Below, in pieces: positions 1 through 6,997 of a DNA stretch of 7,559 nt. Every line of letters starts with the position of its first letter. Positions within the stretch are counted from its first letter, which is position 1. The DNA is from Lentisphaeria bacterium (GTDB lineage: Bacteria > Verrucomicrobiota > Lentisphaeria > Oligosphaerales > Oligosphaeraceae), in assembly GCA_016302725.1 (NCBI GenBank), contig JAEDNB010000104.1, positions 1 to 7,559 of the forward strand, written 5' to 3'. The notes under the pieces are model-generated. The model was not told the origin of the DNA and made no database searches. It was given only the letters and a program-made list of their open reading frames with translations. A program made the translations under genes and the position numbers.

Positions 1-1
1 C

Positions 2-1099
2 GCTCCCCAGCCCAATTCCATGGGCGGGCCAACAAGGCCCGGAGGGTATCCCGGCGGGGCTCCCATGGGCGGACCGAATTCCGCCGCGCCTGGCAGTTCG
101 GAGGCCATCAAGGATGGGCTGAAACAGGCCGCGGACGCGGCCCTGAAAGGGTTGGACATGGAGAAACTCCAGGTCAAGGGGATTTCCGGAGTCTTGGGCC
201 AGCTCTTCAAACATCACACCTGGGAGGAGACGGAAAACCTCTGCTGCGTGGGAAGCCCCGCCACCACCCCTCCTCTCTCCGCCATCTCCACCACCTGGCC
301 CGCCCCCTGGCTCTTCCTTCGGGTCGCCATCGTCACCCTCCTCTCCGCTTCCCTTCTTGTCTGGCGGGCGGAAGACCTGGGGCCGGCCTTTATCTTTCCT
401 TATCTCCTGACGGGAATCGTGGGGTTGCAGTGTGCCGTGATGCTGCTCTTCTGGGAAATGAACTCCCCTCGGAACATCTCCCTGGTGCAAGCGGGAAAGT
501 GTTTGGCCGTCGGTGGCTTCTTGAGTGTTTTCTTCACATTGCTCTTCCAAAAAATCATCACCAGTGATGACCCGATTTGGGCCGGGCCGTTGGAGGAGAC
601 GACAAAACTGCTGGCTCTCTGCTTCTTCGCGGGAAACAAGCGATACCCTTACAAAATCAACGGGCTTGTCCTGGGCGCCGCCGTGGGAACGGGCTTCGCC
701 ATCCTGGAAGACGGACACTACTTCTTCACCGTCCTCCTGCAGCAGGAAGAAATGTTGGCGCACGGCGTGATGTGGTTTCGGGCGTTCCATTCCCTGGTGG
801 GCCATGCCCTGTCCACGGCCTTGACGGGGGTTGCCTTCTGGCGGGTCAAGGAACTCCAGATTCCCCTGGTGAACAAAATCTTCAATACGAAGTTCCTGCT
901 CCCCTTCATCGTGGGGGTGGGTCTTCACATGTTCAACAACAGCGAACTGTTGGAGGATGAATTCCTGCTGAAACAGGCCATCATGTTTGCGGTGGGGTAC
1001 TTCTTCGTCCTGGTGTTGTTGCAGGAGGGACTGAAAGAGATTTGGATGCTGCAGAAGAATGCGGAGGCCTTCCAAGGTGCCGGGAGGCCATACCGGTAG
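2..1099 (+). CDS. PrsW-type intramembrane metalloprotease, probably 5'-partial
   Basis: Multi-pass membrane protein with the PrsW family signature. Residue numbers count from the first ATG in the window (position 20). The motifs are EETTK at 192-196, GTGFAILED at 223-231, R254 with H257 and H262, and H303 in LHMFNN. In PrsW/CPBP-type proteases the Glu pair and the His residues are the presumed metal and catalytic ligands inside the membrane. Hydrophobic segments lie near 98-115, 122-145, 162-180, 216-229, 255-273, 293-305 and 318-335. Ahead of them is a soluble stretch: a Gly/Pro/Met-rich tail with a repeated PMGGP-like unit, then an amphipathic region and a Cys-Cys pair at 75-76. The frame is open to the window edge, so the low-complexity N-terminus probably continues upstream. 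B. subtilis PrsW cleaves an anti-sigma factor, but no anti-sigma gene is visible here and the substrate is unknown. Family call is firm, start is not. Confidence 0.82.
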   Translation, partial: APQPNSMGGPTRPGGYPGGAPMGGPNSAAPGSSEAIKDGLKQAADAALKGLDMEKLQVKGISGVLGQLFKHHTWEETENLCCVGSPATTPPLSAISTTWPAPWLFLRVAIVTLLSASLLVWRAEDLGPAFIFPYLLTGIVGLQCAVMLLFWEMNSPRNISLVQAGKCLAVGGFLSVFFTLLFQKIITSDDPIWAGPLEETTKLLALCFFAGNKRYPYKINGLVLGAAVGTGFAILEDGHYFFTVLLQQEEMLAHGVMWFRAFHSLVGHALSTALTGVAFWRVKELQIPLVNKIFNTKFLLPFIVGVGLHMFNNSELLEDEFLLKQAIMFAVGYFFVLVLLQEGLKEIWMLQKNAEAFQGAGRPYR

Positions 1100-1127
1100 G
1101 CTGGGAAGGAAGGAAGCGAGGGGGAGG

Positions 1128-1190
1128 AAGGGCAGAATCTGGAGGATAGGCTATCTTTTCCCTTGGCCTCTTCTCCCTCTGCCCTTTTTT
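1128..1190 (+). terminator. Weak candidate terminator between the protease and efflux genes
   Basis: A perfect 9-bp inverted repeat pairs AAGGGCAGA (1128-1136) with TCTGCCCTT (1178-1186), and a run of six T ends at 1190. The loop of about 41 bases is long for an intrinsic terminator, so this is tentative. The whole 118-bp gap is strongly asymmetric: purine-rich before about 1150 and pyrimidine-rich after it, which makes chance pairing likely. A small palindrome, GATAG-G-CTATC (1145-1155), sits in the loop and could be an operator. I see no convincing -35/-10 pair for the efflux operon. Confidence 0.25.
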
Positions 1191-1217
1191 GGATTCCTTT
1201 TCCTCCTTTCTTCCCCC

Positions 1218-2828
1218 ATGCCCCGTTTCCCCCGTCTTCTTCCCCTGTGCGGTGCCTTGCTTCTCTTGGGAGCGTGCACCACGGAACGCCGCCTGGTGAA
1301 GTTGGATGGAAGGGTGGGGCGGCTTCTGGGGGAGGCGACGGCGCCGGCCCTGGGGGAGGGGGCGACCCCGGAGGCGCTGTCCATTGACGGCTATCGGCCC
1401 TGGCGCCCGCCGGAGGAGGGGTTGCCGGAGGGCGTCCTCTCCCTGGACTTGCAGGGGGCCCTGGAGTTGGCGGCCAAGCACAGCCGCAGTTACCAGAATG
1501 CCCGGGAGAACCTCTACCAAAGCGCCCTTTCCCTGGTGGGCCAGCAGCATCTCTGGGAGTGGAATCCCATCCACAACCTGTCCCTCCTTTTCCGCACGCG
1601 GCAAAGCCCGGAGTCGGAGAGTACCTTTTCCACGGAAGAGTCCCTGGGATTTTCCAAACGTCTGGCGGCGGGGGGACGCCTGACGGGCTCCCTGGCCCTC
1701 TCCACCTTGCGATACTGCAGCGGGGACCGCTCGGTGAACATCGGCTCCCTGGCCTCCCTGACCCTCACCCAGCCCCTGCTGGCGGGCGCGGGAAAACGGG
1801 TCGCCCGGGAACCCCTCACCCAGGCGGAGCGAAACCTGGTCTATGCCCTGCGAAACTACGTGCGCGCCCGCAAGGCTCTCCTCCTGGACATCGCCGAAAA
1901 ATACTACAATGTCCTCAATGCCGAGGCGGACCTCCAAATCGGGCAGATGACCTATGAGAGCCTGAAATATTCCCAGGACCGCTCCCTGGCCATGAGCGAA
2001 GGGGGAAGGGTGACACAGATTGACGTGGACCAGGCCCGGCAACGACTCCTGACGGCAGAATCCAACCTGGTCTCCTACCGGGAGTCCATCCAAAATGCCA
2101 AGGATGCCCTCAAGGTGGCCCTGGCCATCCCCCTGGAGACGGAAATCGCCTTGAGCCAAAAGGACTTGACTGTCCTCCTCTCCGCCTCCCTCCCGGAACC
2201 GGACTGCACCCTGGAGGAGGCCGTCGCCCAGGCCCTCCGGGACCGGTTGGACCTGGCCAACGCCCGGGACGCCCTGGAGGACGCACGGCGGGCGGTGGAA
2301 ATCGCCCGGGACGACATGCGGGCGAAGTTGGATTTGACCCTCTCCGCCACCGCCAGGGGAACCCAGGGAAACCGCATCCATGCCCCCAGGCTCGGAAAAG
2401 CGGAGTTCTCCGCCGCCCTGGACGCAGACCTGCCCCTGGACCGCACCACCCAGGCTATCGCCCTCCGCCGGGCCATGATTGACCTGGGACGCCAGGAACG
2501 GGAGTTGGAACAGGCACGGGAGGAGATCACCCAGTCCCTCCGGCGCACCTGGAATACCCTCCTCTCCTATCGACAGCGCATCGCCATCCAGAAACTCTCC
2601 GTCTCCCTGGCGGAAAAACGGGTGGAAAACACGCGGATGCTCTTCGAGGACGGACGCATCGCCATCCGGGAATACCTGGATGCCCAGGACGACCTCTCCA
2701 ATGCCCGAAACTCCCTGACCCGGCAACTGGTCAGCAACCGCATCTGCTGGCTCCAACTGCTCCACCAGCGGGAGGAACTCCCCGTGGACCCCGGCACCCT
2801 CTGGTGCGAACAGATGGAAATGCCTTGA
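1218..2828 (+). CDS. TolC-family outer-membrane efflux lipoprotein
   Basis: Outer-membrane exit duct of a tripartite pump, 536 aa from the chosen ATG. That start gives a compact signal peptide (MPRFPRLLP, then a hydrophobic core) ending in LLLLGAC, a good lipobox with Cys20 as the lipidated residue. The frame is open back to 1059, but those extra codons overlap the protease gene and only add a basic, unlikely N-terminus. The mature protein shows the two-fold OEP layout. The first half has the beta-strand mark LTLTQPLLAGAGK followed by long helices. The second half ends in a helix containing LFEDGRIAIREYLDAQDDL. The helical parts are rich in Ala, Gln, Arg and Leu heptads. It is longer than E. 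coli TolC (about 470 mature residues), partly through an N-terminal extension of about 60 residues before the first OEP helix. No Shine-Dalgarno precedes the ATG; the leader is C/T-rich. First gene of the putative efflux operon. Confidence 0.9.
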   Translation: MPRFPRLLPLCGALLLLGACTTERRLVKLDGRVGRLLGEATAPALGEGATPEALSIDGYRPWRPPEEGLPEGVLSLDLQGALELAAKHSRSYQNARENLYQSALSLVGQQHLWEWNPIHNLSLLFRTRQSPESESTFSTEESLGFSKRLAAGGRLTGSLALSTLRYCSGDRSVNIGSLASLTLTQPLLAGAGKRVAREPLTQAERNLVYALRNYVRARKALLLDIAEKYYNVLNAEADLQIGQMTYESLKYSQDRSLAMSEGGRVTQIDVDQARQRLLTAESNLVSYRESIQNAKDALKVALAIPLETEIALSQKDLTVLLSASLPEPDCTLEEAVAQALRDRLDLANARDALEDARRAVEIARDDMRAKLDLTLSATARGTQGNRIHAPRLGKAEFSAALDADLPLDRTTQAIALRRAMIDLGRQERELEQAREEITQSLRRTWNTLLSYRQRIAIQKLSVSLAEKRVENTRMLFEDGRIAIREYLDAQDDLSNARNSLTRQLVSNRICWLQLLHQREELPVDPGTLWCEQMEMP

Positions 2829-2848
2829 AGACAATCCCCCCCTTGCCC

Positions 2849-2852
2849 AGGA
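2849..2852 (+). promoter_or_regulatory. Short Shine-Dalgarno for the adaptor gene
   Basis: AGGA lies 5 bases before the ATG at 2858. It supports this start over the in-frame GTG at 2804, which lies inside the preceding gene and would put 18 residues before the lipoprotein signal. Confidence 0.5.
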
Positions 2853-2857
2853 AATCC

Positions 2858-4435
2858 ATGCCCAGGCACATCCCACTCCTTGCCCTCTCCTCCCTCCTTC
2901 TCGCCGCCTTCCTGGCCACCGGCTGCCGCCGGGACGGCACGGCAAAGGGACAGGAACTCTACACGGTCACCCGAGGCAGCCTGGACATCACGGTGCTGGC
3001 CAGCGGAAACGTGGAGACGGCCCGCTCCAACAACATCCTGCAGAAGGTGGGGTGCCCCGCCAAGATTGTCACCATTGTGCCGGAGGGCACCATGGTGACG
3101 GAGGAGGATGTGGAGAAAGGGACGGTGCTGGTGCAGTTCGACGCCAAGGATTTGGAGGACCAGCTCTACGAACGGCAGACGGCCTTCGAAAATGCCCAGG
3201 CCTCCGCCGTGACGGCGGAGGAAACCCTGGCCATCCAGATTTCCGACAATGAAAGCGCCATCCGGAAGGCGGAACTGGATGTCCTCTATGCCCACGGAGA
3301 CCTCCGGAAGCTGGTGGGGGACAAACTGGCCGCCACCTTTTCCAACCAGGAACCCCAGGATATCCCGGCACTGCTGAACCATCCCGACCTGGATGGCACC
3401 GCCAAGCTGAACCTCACTACCTATCTGGGGGATATCGAACTGGCCCAGACCAAGCTCAACCGGGCGGAACAAACCCTGGAGTACACACGGAAACTCTTCG
3501 AAAAACAGTTCGTCAGCAAAAACGACTACGAGAACGACCAGCTGGATGTGCAGTCCCAGAGCAAGTCCCTGGAGGCCACCAAGGGCAAATACGAGATCTT
3601 CCGGCGCTTCGATTTCGAAAAGGACTTTCAGAAGGCCTGGGCCACCTGGCAGGAGTCCCGCCGCTCCCTGGAGCGCGCCCAGGCCAATGCCAAGATCCGG
3701 CTCACCACCGCGGAATCCAAACTGCGCACCGCCAAGCAGACCCTGGCCCAGGCCAGAAAACGCTTGGAGGAGGCCCAGGAGGCCCTCAGGAACTGCACCA
3801 TCACCGCCACCATGACCGGCATGGTCGTCTACCCCAAACTGCCCCGGTGGGACAACAGCGGCCCCATCCAGCCAGGGAAGGAGATCCGCAACGAACAGGT
3901 GGTCTTCACCCTGCCGGACCTCTCCCAGATGCAGGTGAAGGTCTCCATCCCCGAAGCGCAGATCGATATGCTGACGGTGGGGCAAACCGCCAGAATCACT
4001 CTGGACGCCATCCCGGGAAGGAGCTTCTCCGGCAAACTCTCCAGCAAGGGAATCCTGCCCAGCGCGGAGGACGAGTGGCTCAATCCAGACACCAAGGTCT
4101 ATACGGTGAAGATTGATTTCGATGAATCCGGGAGCCATCTGCGCCCGGGCATGACCGCCACTGTGGAGATTCTGGTCCGCCGGCTGGAGGGGGTGGCCTA
4201 TGTGCCCATCCAGGCGGTGCAGACCGACGGGGAGGGGCGCCACCGCTGCCTGCTGGCCAATGGGGAGAGCCGTGTGGTGTCCCTGGGGGGGCGCAGCCGC
4301 TCCTTTGTGGAGGTCGTCCAGGGGTTGGAGGCGGGGGAGCAGGTGCTCATGTGCCCCCCTGACGCCTCGGGAGGGGAGGAGGAGGAGGAGGAGGCTCCTG
4401 GAGAATCGGGCGTCCAGGCGGGAGGCGCCCCATGA
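2858..4435 (+). CDS. MacA-like periplasmic adaptor (HlyD family) lipoprotein
   Basis: Membrane fusion protein linking the inner-membrane ABC transporter to the OEP channel, 525 aa. It starts with a signal peptide and a lipobox (LATGC, Cys23), so it is probably anchored by lipid in the inner membrane and faces the periplasm. Order of parts: first lipoyl half about 40-94 (SLDITVLASGNVE, EKGTVLVQFDAKDLEDQL); helical hairpin about 95-310, rich in Glu, Ala, Gln and Arg; second lipoyl half about 311-345 (CTITATMTGMVV); beta-barrel about 350-440 (VKVSIPEAQIDMLTVGQ, LRPGMTATVEI); membrane-proximal domain about 441-500 (YVPIQAV, VVQGLEAGEQVL). E. coli MacA is about 370 aa. The extra length lies mostly in the hairpin, which includes an inserted stretch near 155-190 and a segment rich in Phe and Lys near 245-262. 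The C-terminus carries a six-Glu run and a Gly/Ala tail. The stop overlaps the ATPase start by 4 bp (ATGA), so translation is probably coupled. Confidence 0.92.
   Translation: MPRHIPLLALSSLLLAAFLATGCRRDGTAKGQELYTVTRGSLDITVLASGNVETARSNNILQKVGCPAKIVTIVPEGTMVTEEDVEKGTVLVQFDAKDLEDQLYERQTAFENAQASAVTAEETLAIQISDNESAIRKAELDVLYAHGDLRKLVGDKLAATFSNQEPQDIPALLNHPDLDGTAKLNLTTYLGDIELAQTKLNRAEQTLEYTRKLFEKQFVSKNDYENDQLDVQSQSKSLEATKGKYEIFRRFDFEKDFQKAWATWQESRRSLERAQANAKIRLTTAESKLRTAKQTLAQARKRLEEAQEALRNCTITATMTGMVVYPKLPRWDNSGPIQPGKEIRNEQVVFTLPDLSQMQVKVSIPEAQIDMLTVGQTARITLDAIPGRSFSGKLSSKGILPSAEDEWLNPDTKVYTVKIDFDESGSHLRPGMTATVEILVRRLEGVAYVPIQAVQTDGEGRHRCLLANGESRVVSLGGRSRSFVEVVQGLEAGEQVLMCPPDASGGEEEEEEAPGESGVQAGGAP
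4375..4394 (+). repeat. GGA trinucleotide microsatellite coding for six Glu
   Basis: Six GGA units plus GG, read in the GAG frame, give the E6 run near the adaptor C-terminus. Unit gain or loss would keep the frame. It lies about 40 bases before the ATPase start and is purine-rich like a Shine-Dalgarno sequence. Confidence 0.8.
4420..4425 (+). promoter_or_regulatory. Strong Shine-Dalgarno for the ABC ATPase
   Basis: GGGAGG ends 6 bases before the ATG at 4432, within the last codons of the adaptor gene. This is the clearest ribosome binding site in the operon and fixes the ATPase start. Confidence 0.7.
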
Positions 4436-5145
4436 GAGGCCCGTCGGAAGCCCCCGCCCCCCGGGAGGAGGTGCTGCGGGTGGAGGAGTTGAAGAAGGAG
4501 TTCCCCATGGGGGACACGGTGGTGCGGGCGCTTTGCGGCATCTCCTTCTCCATGGCGCGTGGGGACTACCTCTCCATCATGGGCACCTCGGGCTCCGGGA
4601 AATCCACCCTGTTGAGCATCCTGGGATGCCTGGATACCCCTACCTCGGGGGAGTATTTCCTGGAAGGGGTGAATGTCTCCCGGATGAGCGACCGCCAACT
4701 CTCCCATGTGCGCGGACGCAAGTTCGGCTTCGTCTTCCAGTCCTTCAATCTGATTCCCCAGCTGTCCGTCCTGGAGAACATAGAGGTGCCCCTCTTCTAC
4801 CAGGGATGGCGGGAGGAGGAGAGCCGGCTGCGCTCCCGGGAATTGGCGAAGCTAGTGGGCCTGGAACACCGCATGGACCATCGCCCGGCGGAACTCTCGG
4901 GGGGACAGCGCCAACGGGTGGCCATCGCCCGCGCCTTGGCCAATGACCCCGCCATGCTCTTTGCCGATGAACCCACCGGAAACCTGGACCACGCCACGGG
5001 ACTGGAGATCATGAGGGTGTTGGATGACCTGGCCGCCCAGGGACGCTCCATCATCCTCGTCACCCACGAACGCGCCATCGCCGAACACGCCGGACGCATC
5101 CTCTGGCTCCAGGACGGCGCCATCGCCAAGGATGAAAGACGATAA
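4432..5145 (+). CDS. ABC transporter ATPase, MacB/LolD type
   Basis: Nucleotide-binding subunit of the exporter, 237 aa, acting on the cytoplasmic face of the inner membrane. All motifs are present: Walker A GTSGSGKST (51-59), Q-loop Gln103 in FVFQSFNLIPQ, signature LSGGQ (155-159), Walker B MLFADE (175-180), D-loop NLD (184-186) and H-loop His212 in LVTHE. The sequence QSFNLIPQLSVLENIEVPL is typical of the MacB/LolD/FtsE-like branch. No membrane segments follow, so unlike E. coli MacB the ATPase is a separate protein, as in LolD or Gram-positive YknY. The start overlaps the adaptor stop (ATGA) and has a good Shine-Dalgarno. Its stop is in the same frame as the permease start 30 bp downstream. 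LolD-like lipoprotein release cannot be ruled out from the ATPase alone, but the adaptor and OEP neighbours favour a MacAB-type role. Confidence 0.96.
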   Translation: MRGPSEAPAPREEVLRVEELKKEFPMGDTVVRALCGISFSMARGDYLSIMGTSGSGKSTLLSILGCLDTPTSGEYFLEGVNVSRMSDRQLSHVRGRKFGFVFQSFNLIPQLSVLENIEVPLFYQGWREEESRLRSRELAKLVGLEHRMDHRPAELSGGQRQRVAIARALANDPAMLFADEPTGNLDHATGLEIMRVLDDLAAQGRSIILVTHERAIAEHAGRILWLQDGAIAKDERR

Positions 5146-5175
5146 CCCCGCTCCCCCCGCCCGCTTCCAAGACCC

Positions 5176-6474
5176 ATGACCCGATTCCTCTATAACCTCA
5201 AGCGTGTGGTCCGACTGGGGCTGGAGAGCATTGTGGAGCACAAGCTCCGCAGTTTCCTGACCATGCTGGGAATCATCTTCGGTGTGGGCAGCGTCATCGG
5301 TATGCTGGCCATTGGGGAGGGGGCCTCCCACGAGGCACGGGAGCAAATCCGGAGCCTGGGGAGCAAGAACATCATCATCCGCTCCGTGAAACCCCAGGAG
5401 GATGGAGGGGGAAATGGCAGGGGAATGCGCTCCCTGCTGACTGCCTATGGCCTGAAATACGAGGATGCCCTCCGCCTCCGGGAACTCTTCCCCCGGGTGA
5501 AAATCCATATCCCAGCCCGGGAAATCCAGAGCCGGGCACGCTACGGGGAGGAATCCCTGCCCGTGCGTGTCATCGGGACGGTCCCCTGGGCCATCCCCCA
5601 TGGACTGGCTGCCATGGCACAGGGACGATTCCTGGATGAACAGGATGTGCGTGACACGGAAAATGTGGTCGTGCTGGGACAGGACGCCGCCCACAGGCTC
5701 TTCCCCCTGGACCCTCCACTGGGCAAAAATCTCTATCTGGGATCCCAGGCCTATCAAGTGGTGGGCGTGCGACGAAACCCCGCCCTGGAAAAGGGGGCCG
5801 GAACCGCGGCGGGAAAGCCCGGACAGGGAAAGGAAATCTACGAGGTATACATCCCCATCACCTCCGCACGACGCCGCTTCGGAGAGGTCATCATGAACCG
5901 GGAGAGCGGCTCCATGAGCCTGGAAAAGGTGGAACTCCACCAGCTGACCCTCACCGCCCCCTCGGAAGAGGAGGTTGTCCCCCTGGCCGCCGCCGTCCGG
6001 GGGACGCTCCTTCAGACCCACCGGAAGACCGATTTCGAAATCACCGTCCCCCTGGAACTCCTGCGGCAGGCGGAACAGACAAAGCGCATCTTCAACGTGG
6101 TGCTGGGAAGCATTGCCGCCATCAGCCTCCTGGTGGGGGGGATCGGCATCATGAACATCATGCTGGCCAATGTGACGGAACGCACCCGGGAAATCGGAAT
6201 CCGACGGGCCCTGGGGGCGACACGCGGGCATATCGTGGTCCAGTTCCTCACCGAGGCTCTCCTCCTCTCCTTCTGCGGCGGTCTCCTGGGAATCGGACTG
6301 GGCATCGCAGTCCCCAAGACGGTCACACACCTGGCGGGACTCACTACCCTGATTCAACCAGATTCCATCCTCCTGGCCTTCTCCATCTCCCTGGCCACAG
6401 GGGTCATCTTCGGAATCTACCCCGCTATCCGGGCCTCAAAACTCTCCCCCATGGAAGCCCTCCGTCACGAGTGA
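5176..6474 (+). CDS. MacB-type ABC transporter permease
   Basis: Inner-membrane subunit of the exporter, 432 aa. It has the MacB/FtsX topology. TM1 is about 27-47 (LTMLGIIFGVGSVIGMLAIG). A large periplasmic domain spans about 50-300. TM2 is about 306-330, TM3 about 354-380 and TM4 about 397-418. The segment ANVTERTREIGIRRALGAT (331-349) is the coupling-helix signature of MacB permeases, and the C-terminus IRASKLSPMEALRHE is the usual family ending. The periplasmic domain should dock the adaptor hairpin and take substrate from the periplasm (mechanotransmission model). A Gly-rich stretch (77-83) and a Gly/Lys-rich loop (207-219) look like flexible insertions. There is no Shine-Dalgarno before the ATG; the 30-bp spacer is C-rich. 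Last gene of the operon. Confidence 0.96.
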   Translation: MTRFLYNLKRVVRLGLESIVEHKLRSFLTMLGIIFGVGSVIGMLAIGEGASHEAREQIRSLGSKNIIIRSVKPQEDGGGNGRGMRSLLTAYGLKYEDALRLRELFPRVKIHIPAREIQSRARYGEESLPVRVIGTVPWAIPHGLAAMAQGRFLDEQDVRDTENVVVLGQDAAHRLFPLDPPLGKNLYLGSQAYQVVGVRRNPALEKGAGTAAGKPGQGKEIYEVYIPITSARRRFGEVIMNRESGSMSLEKVELHQLTLTAPSEEEVVPLAAAVRGTLLQTHRKTDFEITVPLELLRQAEQTKRIFNVVLGSIAAISLLVGGIGIMNIMLANVTERTREIGIRRALGATRGHIVVQFLTEALLLSFCGGLLGIGLGIAVPKTVTHLAGLTTLIQPDSILLAFSISLATGVIFGIYPAIRASKLSPMEALRHE

Positions 6475-6634
6475 AGACCACCCTGTCCAGAAGAGGTGAG
6501 TGAAGGCAAATGCAGAACGGCGTAAGCATTGGCAATGCAGCCAGGGTATGGGATGGAGGATGGGCGCATTGATATGACAATCTCAACGCAAGGTAGTTCT
6601 GTTTCATTGAACTGCCGAGGAGGGGGAGGCGGCG
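6475..6634 (+). other. Non-coding gap between convergent gene groups
   Basis: I see no gene here. A hairpin with an 8-bp stem (GGTAGTTC at 6592-6599, GAACTGCC at 6609-6616, one G-T pair, 9-base loop) lies between the permease end and the end of the minus-strand gene remnant. It has no T-run on either strand, so it is at most a weak bidirectional terminator or attenuation structure. A short GCATT-GGC-AATGC hairpin and two AATGCAG copies lie near 6509-6540. No clear intrinsic terminator follows the efflux operon. Confidence 0.4.
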
Positions 6635-6997
6635 CTAGGCTGGGCCGTATGCCCATCCGTGCGCCATGGCCTTGTCTCTCAATCGTTCTGATATTCTCCT
6701 TGTCTCTCCATTCCCTTTTCCCGTAGAAAATCCACCAGTGCATGGGCGGGGAACGTCTCATCATCTTCAAGGACACCCAGAGAATTCCTCTGCCGTGACG
6801 AAGAGAATTCCGTGGGAAGTGCATCGCAAGGAACTGGTAAAATGTTTATATGCCTCCGGGACTTCGATTTTATCTCCATTGTATACGGACAATCGCTGAA
6901 CGTCTTTTGTCGTGGGGCGAAATGCGGCAGAGGAGACACGTCCATTCTGGACGAGGGCGGGGGGGATTTGGCGAAGACGCCTTGTGGTTGGGTTCAT
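6635..6997 (-). pseudogene. Small hypothetical gene broken by two frameshifts
   Basis: Starting at the ATG at 6997 the frame reads MNPTTRRLRQIPPALVQ, then AFRPTTKD, LSVYNGD and VTAEEFSGCP, and hits TGA at 6769-6767. Skipping one base there continues as EDDETFPAHALVDF. Adding one T in the TTTT run at 6730-6727 then gives STGKGNG and ends in LRDKAMAHGWAYGPA with TAG at 6637-6635. Joined, this gives about 120 residues. From memory, I associate this pattern (LRQIP..VQ.GRV, AFRPT.KD, LSVY.GD, FP.HA..DF, LRDKA..RGW) with an uncharacterised bacterial hypothetical family; this is recall, not a search. Its function is unknown to me. Purine-rich GGGGAAAAGC sits just before the ATG. The two breaks suggest decay, or homopolymer base-call errors. 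A +1 recoding site at CCT-TGA could explain only the first break. Confidence 0.6.
6779..6811. repeat. 10-bp direct repeat next to the first frameshift
   Basis: AGAGAATTCC occurs at 6779-6788 and again at 6802-6811, 23 bases apart, inside the broken hypothetical gene and 10 bases from its first frameshift. Such repeats promote slippage. Confidence 0.7.

Noticed and set aside
1059..1217. Earlier start for the OEP gene
   Set aside because: It adds a basic N-terminus overlapping the protease gene, whereas the ATG at 1218 gives a direct lipoprotein signal peptide.
2804..2857. Earlier GTG start for the adaptor
   Set aside because: It would overlap the OEP gene and place 18 polar residues before a clear lipoprotein signal peptide; the ATG at 2858 has an AGGA at proper spacing.
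981..2945. 654-codon open frame on the minus strand
   Set aside because: It lies antisense to the well-supported OEP gene, is dominated by Gly, Gln, Arg and Pro, and shows no domain. It is a shadow frame of GC-rich coding DNA.
2567..4243. 558-codon open frame on the minus strand
   Set aside because: Antisense to the adaptor gene, with the same shadow composition and no recognisable motif.
4852..6357. 501-codon open frame on the minus strand
   Set aside because: Antisense to the ATPase and permease, whose motifs are complete and diagnostic; composition rich in His, Gln and Asp as expected of a shadow.
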